DNA from: Alphaproteobacteria bacterium
GTDB lineage: Bacteria; Pseudomonadota; Alphaproteobacteria; Micavibrionales; Micavibrionaceae
Reading direction: 5' to 3'
Length of the DNA stretch: 8,452 nt
NCBI GenBank assembly: GCA_030639165.1
Contig: DAOWDF010000039.1
Location: 1-8,452, forward strand
Under the pieces are notes generated by a model. It was not told where the DNA came from and did no database searches. It saw only the letters and a list, made by a program, of their open reading frames with translations. Each line of letters begins with the position of its first letter. Positions within the stretch are counted from its first letter, which is position 1. Below are positions 6,612 through 8,452 of this stretch, one piece after another. A program made the translations under genes and the position numbers.

Positions 6612-7615
6612 TGCTCATTATTAAAGGAAGTGAAGGAGTTTTTCAAGAATTCGGTTATTTCTTTCTCATTATCCCAAATTAATTCAATAGATAAATAAGC
6701 TATATACTTGCGATAATCTTCTGGTATCCTCTGATAGTCTTTTTCTGTAGTGATCAACTTTGAGCCTTTATCCTTGGCTTCGATAATTAGCATATCCAAA
6801 TCATTATTAGAGTAGGGGTGATGATCTGCAAACTCATAAAAACCTACCATATTGAATTTATTATCATTAAGGGTGGTTGCAAATTTTTGTGGGTGGGCAA
6901 GCCCTGCAAAGCCTATATATTGGGTTAAATTGTCAAATTCATTAATATTACTTGCTCTAATTGATGCTTTGAATATTGGAAGGTTATCAGGAATTAGAGG
7001 CGTTATATTGGTCTTATCGTCGCCTATTATTATGATTGCCTGAGCGCGGGAAAATGCTTCAGATATAGGCTCACGTAAAGGACCAGATGGTAGTAACTTG
7101 CCATTACCAAAACCTGTTTTGCCGTCAATAACGAGGACGGATAGATCCTTAAAAATGCTTTGATTTTGAAAACCATCATCCATAAGAATGCAATCAGCGC
7201 CAAGTTCTTGCGCCATCAATGCACCATCATAGCGGTTCACAGAAGTTATTATATTTGAATGCTTTGCGAGTAATAAAGGTTCATCTCCAACCTTCTTTGC
7301 AGTGTCATGAACTGTTATGCGTCTGGCCTTACTTTCATCTCCGCCATAGCCTCTTGATAAAAAGAATGGAGATTTAGCCATTTTGTTTTGGGCTAATAAT
7401 TTATTTATAGCAATTATTGTTGGGGTTTTGCCACTGCCACCTGCAGTGATGTTTCCTACACAAATCACTGGTATCTGGGCTTTTCTGGTCTTTGATGAGC
7501 AGAGGTTTAAGTGATAACCGAAATTATAAAGCAGGCTAAATGGTTTCATTAGAAATTCAATAATGGGTGGCTTATCTGATTGATTTCTATACCAGAATTT
7601 TGGAGTTTTAAACAT
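6608..7615 (-). CDS. lpxK: Tetraacyldisaccharide 4'-kinase (lipid A 4'-kinase)
   Basis: Membrane-associated P-loop kinase that phosphorylates the 4' position of tetraacyldisaccharide 1-phosphate to form lipid IVA. The 335 residues (from ATG 7615) match the family's ~330. Seen: the N-terminal PKFWYR and amphipathic helix (LMKPFSLLYNFGY) that anchors LpxK to the inner membrane, VGNITAGGSGKTP with the Walker A loop (53-65), FLSRGYGG (85-92), VGDEP (109-113), MDDGFQ (145-150), LPSGPLREP (175-183), DHHPY and TTEKD in the C-terminal lobe. A GTG at 7627 would add four residues. ATG 7615 is preferred because AGGTG lies 9 bases upstream, homologues start close to PxFW, and the waaA stop is then just one base away. 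It overlaps lpxL by four bases. All key motifs are intact, so an active enzyme is expected. Confidence 0.96.
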   Translation of the reverse strand: MFKTPKFWYRNQSDKPPIIEFLMKPFSLLYNFGYHLNLCSSKTRKAQIPVICVGNITAGGSGKTPTIIAINKLLAQNKMAKSPFFLSRGYGGDESKARRITVHDTAKKVGDEPLLLAKHSNIITSVNRYDGALMAQELGADCILMDDGFQNQSIFKDLSVLVIDGKTGFGNGKLLPSGPLREPISEAFSRAQAIIIIGDDKTNITPLIPDNLPIFKASIRASNINEFDNLTQYIGFAGLAHPQKFATTLNDNKFNMVGFYEFADHHPYSNNDLDMLIIEAKDKGSKLITTEKDYQRIPEDYRKYIAYLSIELIWDNEKEITEFLKNSFTSFNNEQ

Positions 7616-7616
7616 T

Positions 7617-8452
7617 TTACAATACACCTGAACTAATTAATATTGGAGTAATTTCATTCATTACTTTGTCTATTACACCATTTTTTTTATTAGAAAACAT
7701 ACACCCATTATCTTGTAATAATTTTATATTATTTTCATTATTTAACAAGCGGGCAAGTGTCGTTGATAATTCCTCTTGCGTATCTATTTCAAGGCTTGCC
7801 TTATCAACGTCCATCTCATCGAAAATATCCTGCAAATTCTGTACGTTTTTTCCATGTAGGACGGCGCAGTTTAGCTGCGCTGCTTCGATTGGGTTATGCC
7901 CACCGCCGCCATCATTGCTGAATGACCTGCCAATGCAGGCTATAGGTGATAAGCGATAGAAAAGACCTAGCTCACCCAATGTATCTGCGATGTATATATC
8001 ATCATCTGGATTAGGTAGATGCTTATCAGTGCCTCTAAATTTTATATTTAGTTTAAATTTTTTACAGGCATCATTTATTTGTTCACGGCGCTCTGGGTGG
8101 CGTGGGACTATGACTGTTAAAATATCTGGGAATTGTTTTTTTAGTGATAAATGCGCCTCGCAGGCTAGTTCTTCCTCCCCATCATGGGTGCTCGCATAAA
8201 GCCAAATAGTGCGTGATCCTATTGCTTGTTTAATATCCTGTAGGTCAGGTGGGTTATAGATTAGTGGCGTGGCACTATATTTCAAATTATCGGTAACAGT
8301 AATATTTGTACCGCCCAATATCTCAAAATATGATTTATCGGTTTTATTATGACAGAGTATCTTATCAAATGTCGTCAGCATTTTCTTCGCTAATGGCTTT
8401 AAATACTTCCAATTATCAAATGACTTTTGTGACATATGGGCATTTACAAGAA
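7617..8452 (-). CDS. waaA: 3-deoxy-D-manno-octulosonic acid (Kdo) transferase, C-terminal part (N-terminus outside window)
   Basis: GT-B glycosyltransferase of the inner membrane (WaaA/KdtA) that moves Kdo from CMP-Kdo to lipid IVA. The frame stays open through the window edge. The bases before the Met at 8435 encode LVNAH, which continues into MSQKSFDNW and forms the family's NARxSxxSF-type motif, so this Met is internal and roughly a third of the protein lies beyond base 8452. Seen: IWLYASTHDGEEE, TVIVPRHPERR, ADTLGELGLFYRLSPIACIGRSF, GGGGHNPIEAA (nucleotide-sugar site of the C-terminal Rossmann domain) and CAVLHG. The usual Arg of NARxS is His here. The number of Kdo residues added (one, two or more) cannot be predicted. 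It is followed one base later by lpxK, the enzyme making its acceptor. Confidence 0.95.
   Translation of the reverse strand, partial: LVNAHMSQKSFDNWKYLKPLAKKMLTTFDKILCHNKTDKSYFEILGGTNITVTDNLKYSATPLIYNPPDLQDIKQAIGSRTIWLYASTHDGEEELACEAHLSLKKQFPDILTVIVPRHPERREQINDACKKFKLNIKFRGTDKHLPNPDDDIYIADTLGELGLFYRLSPIACIGRSFSNDGGGGHNPIEAAQLNCAVLHGKNVQNLQDIFDEMDVDKASLEIDTQEELSTTLARLLNNENNIKLLQDNGCMFSNKKNGVIDKVMNEITPILISSGVL
7625..7629 (-). promoter_or_regulatory. Ribosome binding site for lpxK inside the waaA 3' end
   Basis: AGGTG on the minus strand, 9 bases before the lpxK ATG at 7615, is embedded in the last codons of waaA. It favours the ATG over the in-frame GTG at 7627, which has no Shine-Dalgarno sequence of its own. 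The placement implies that ribosomes ending on waaA can restart on lpxK. Confidence 0.5.

Noticed and set aside
6220..6624. 134-codon open frame on the plus strand, antisense to lpxL
   Set aside because: It lies wholly opposite a well-conserved gene, its translation shows no recognisable domain, and no ribosome binding site or conserved context supports it. It is a shadow frame.
7681..7688. Run of eight T (A8 in the waaA message), including an A AAA AAT slippery heptamer in frame
   Set aside because: The frame reads through normally to a family-typical C-terminus, no downstream pseudoknot or hairpin is evident, and homopolymers are expected in this AT-rich stretch. At most it is a site for sequencing error.
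1..8452. Mobile element, CRISPR, toxin-antitoxin, defence or secondary-metabolite system
   Set aside because: Every frame of real length belongs to a conserved housekeeping family. There are no transposase or integrase motifs, no direct repeat arrays, no tRNA-like segments and no unexplained gap above 100 bp.

Overview
The window is ordinary housekeeping DNA from a Gram-negative bacterium. It is AT-rich by eye, densely packed, and uses the standard bacterial code with occasional GTG starts. An alphaproteobacterium is the best guess. The reasons are a class II (plant-like) DAHP synthase, the long glutamine-dependent NAD synthase, the style of the WaaA C-terminal motif, and the tight waaA-lpxK-lpxL cluster. 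This assignment is inferred from gene content and motif style, not from a phylogenetic marker.

Layout. At the left edge, on the plus strand, lies the last ~155 codons of valyl-tRNA synthetase. Everything else is on the minus strand and, read in transcription order from the right edge, runs: waaA (Kdo transferase, N-terminus outside the window), lpxK (lipid A 4'-kinase), lpxL (secondary acyltransferase), an 84-bp gap, aroG (class II DAHP synthase), nadE (NAD synthase), a 93-bp gap rich in inverted repeats, gltX (glutamyl-tRNA synthetase) and trmJ (tRNA ribose methyltransferase). trmJ meets valS tail to tail across 17 bp.

How the genes work together. waaA, lpxK and lpxL abut or overlap by a few bases. 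They encode three late steps of Kdo2-lipid A synthesis at the inner membrane: 4'-phosphorylation, Kdo addition and secondary acylation. aroG and nadE overlap by 8 bp and are probably translationally coupled, although the shikimate entry step and the last step of NAD synthesis share no obvious pathway. gltX, trmJ and the converging valS form a tRNA charging and modification neighbourhood. Three transcription units on the minus strand are plausible (waaA-lpxK-lpxL, aroG-nadE, gltX-trmJ), but read-through between them cannot be excluded.

No mobile element, CRISPR array, tRNA, rRNA, defence system or unknown gene cluster was found, and no gap between genes reaches 100 bp. The points most worth a second look are small: two inverted repeats that straddle the stop codons of valS and nadE, several start-codon choices, and a GluRS without the cysteine zinc site. 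I see no evidence of an undescribed system here.
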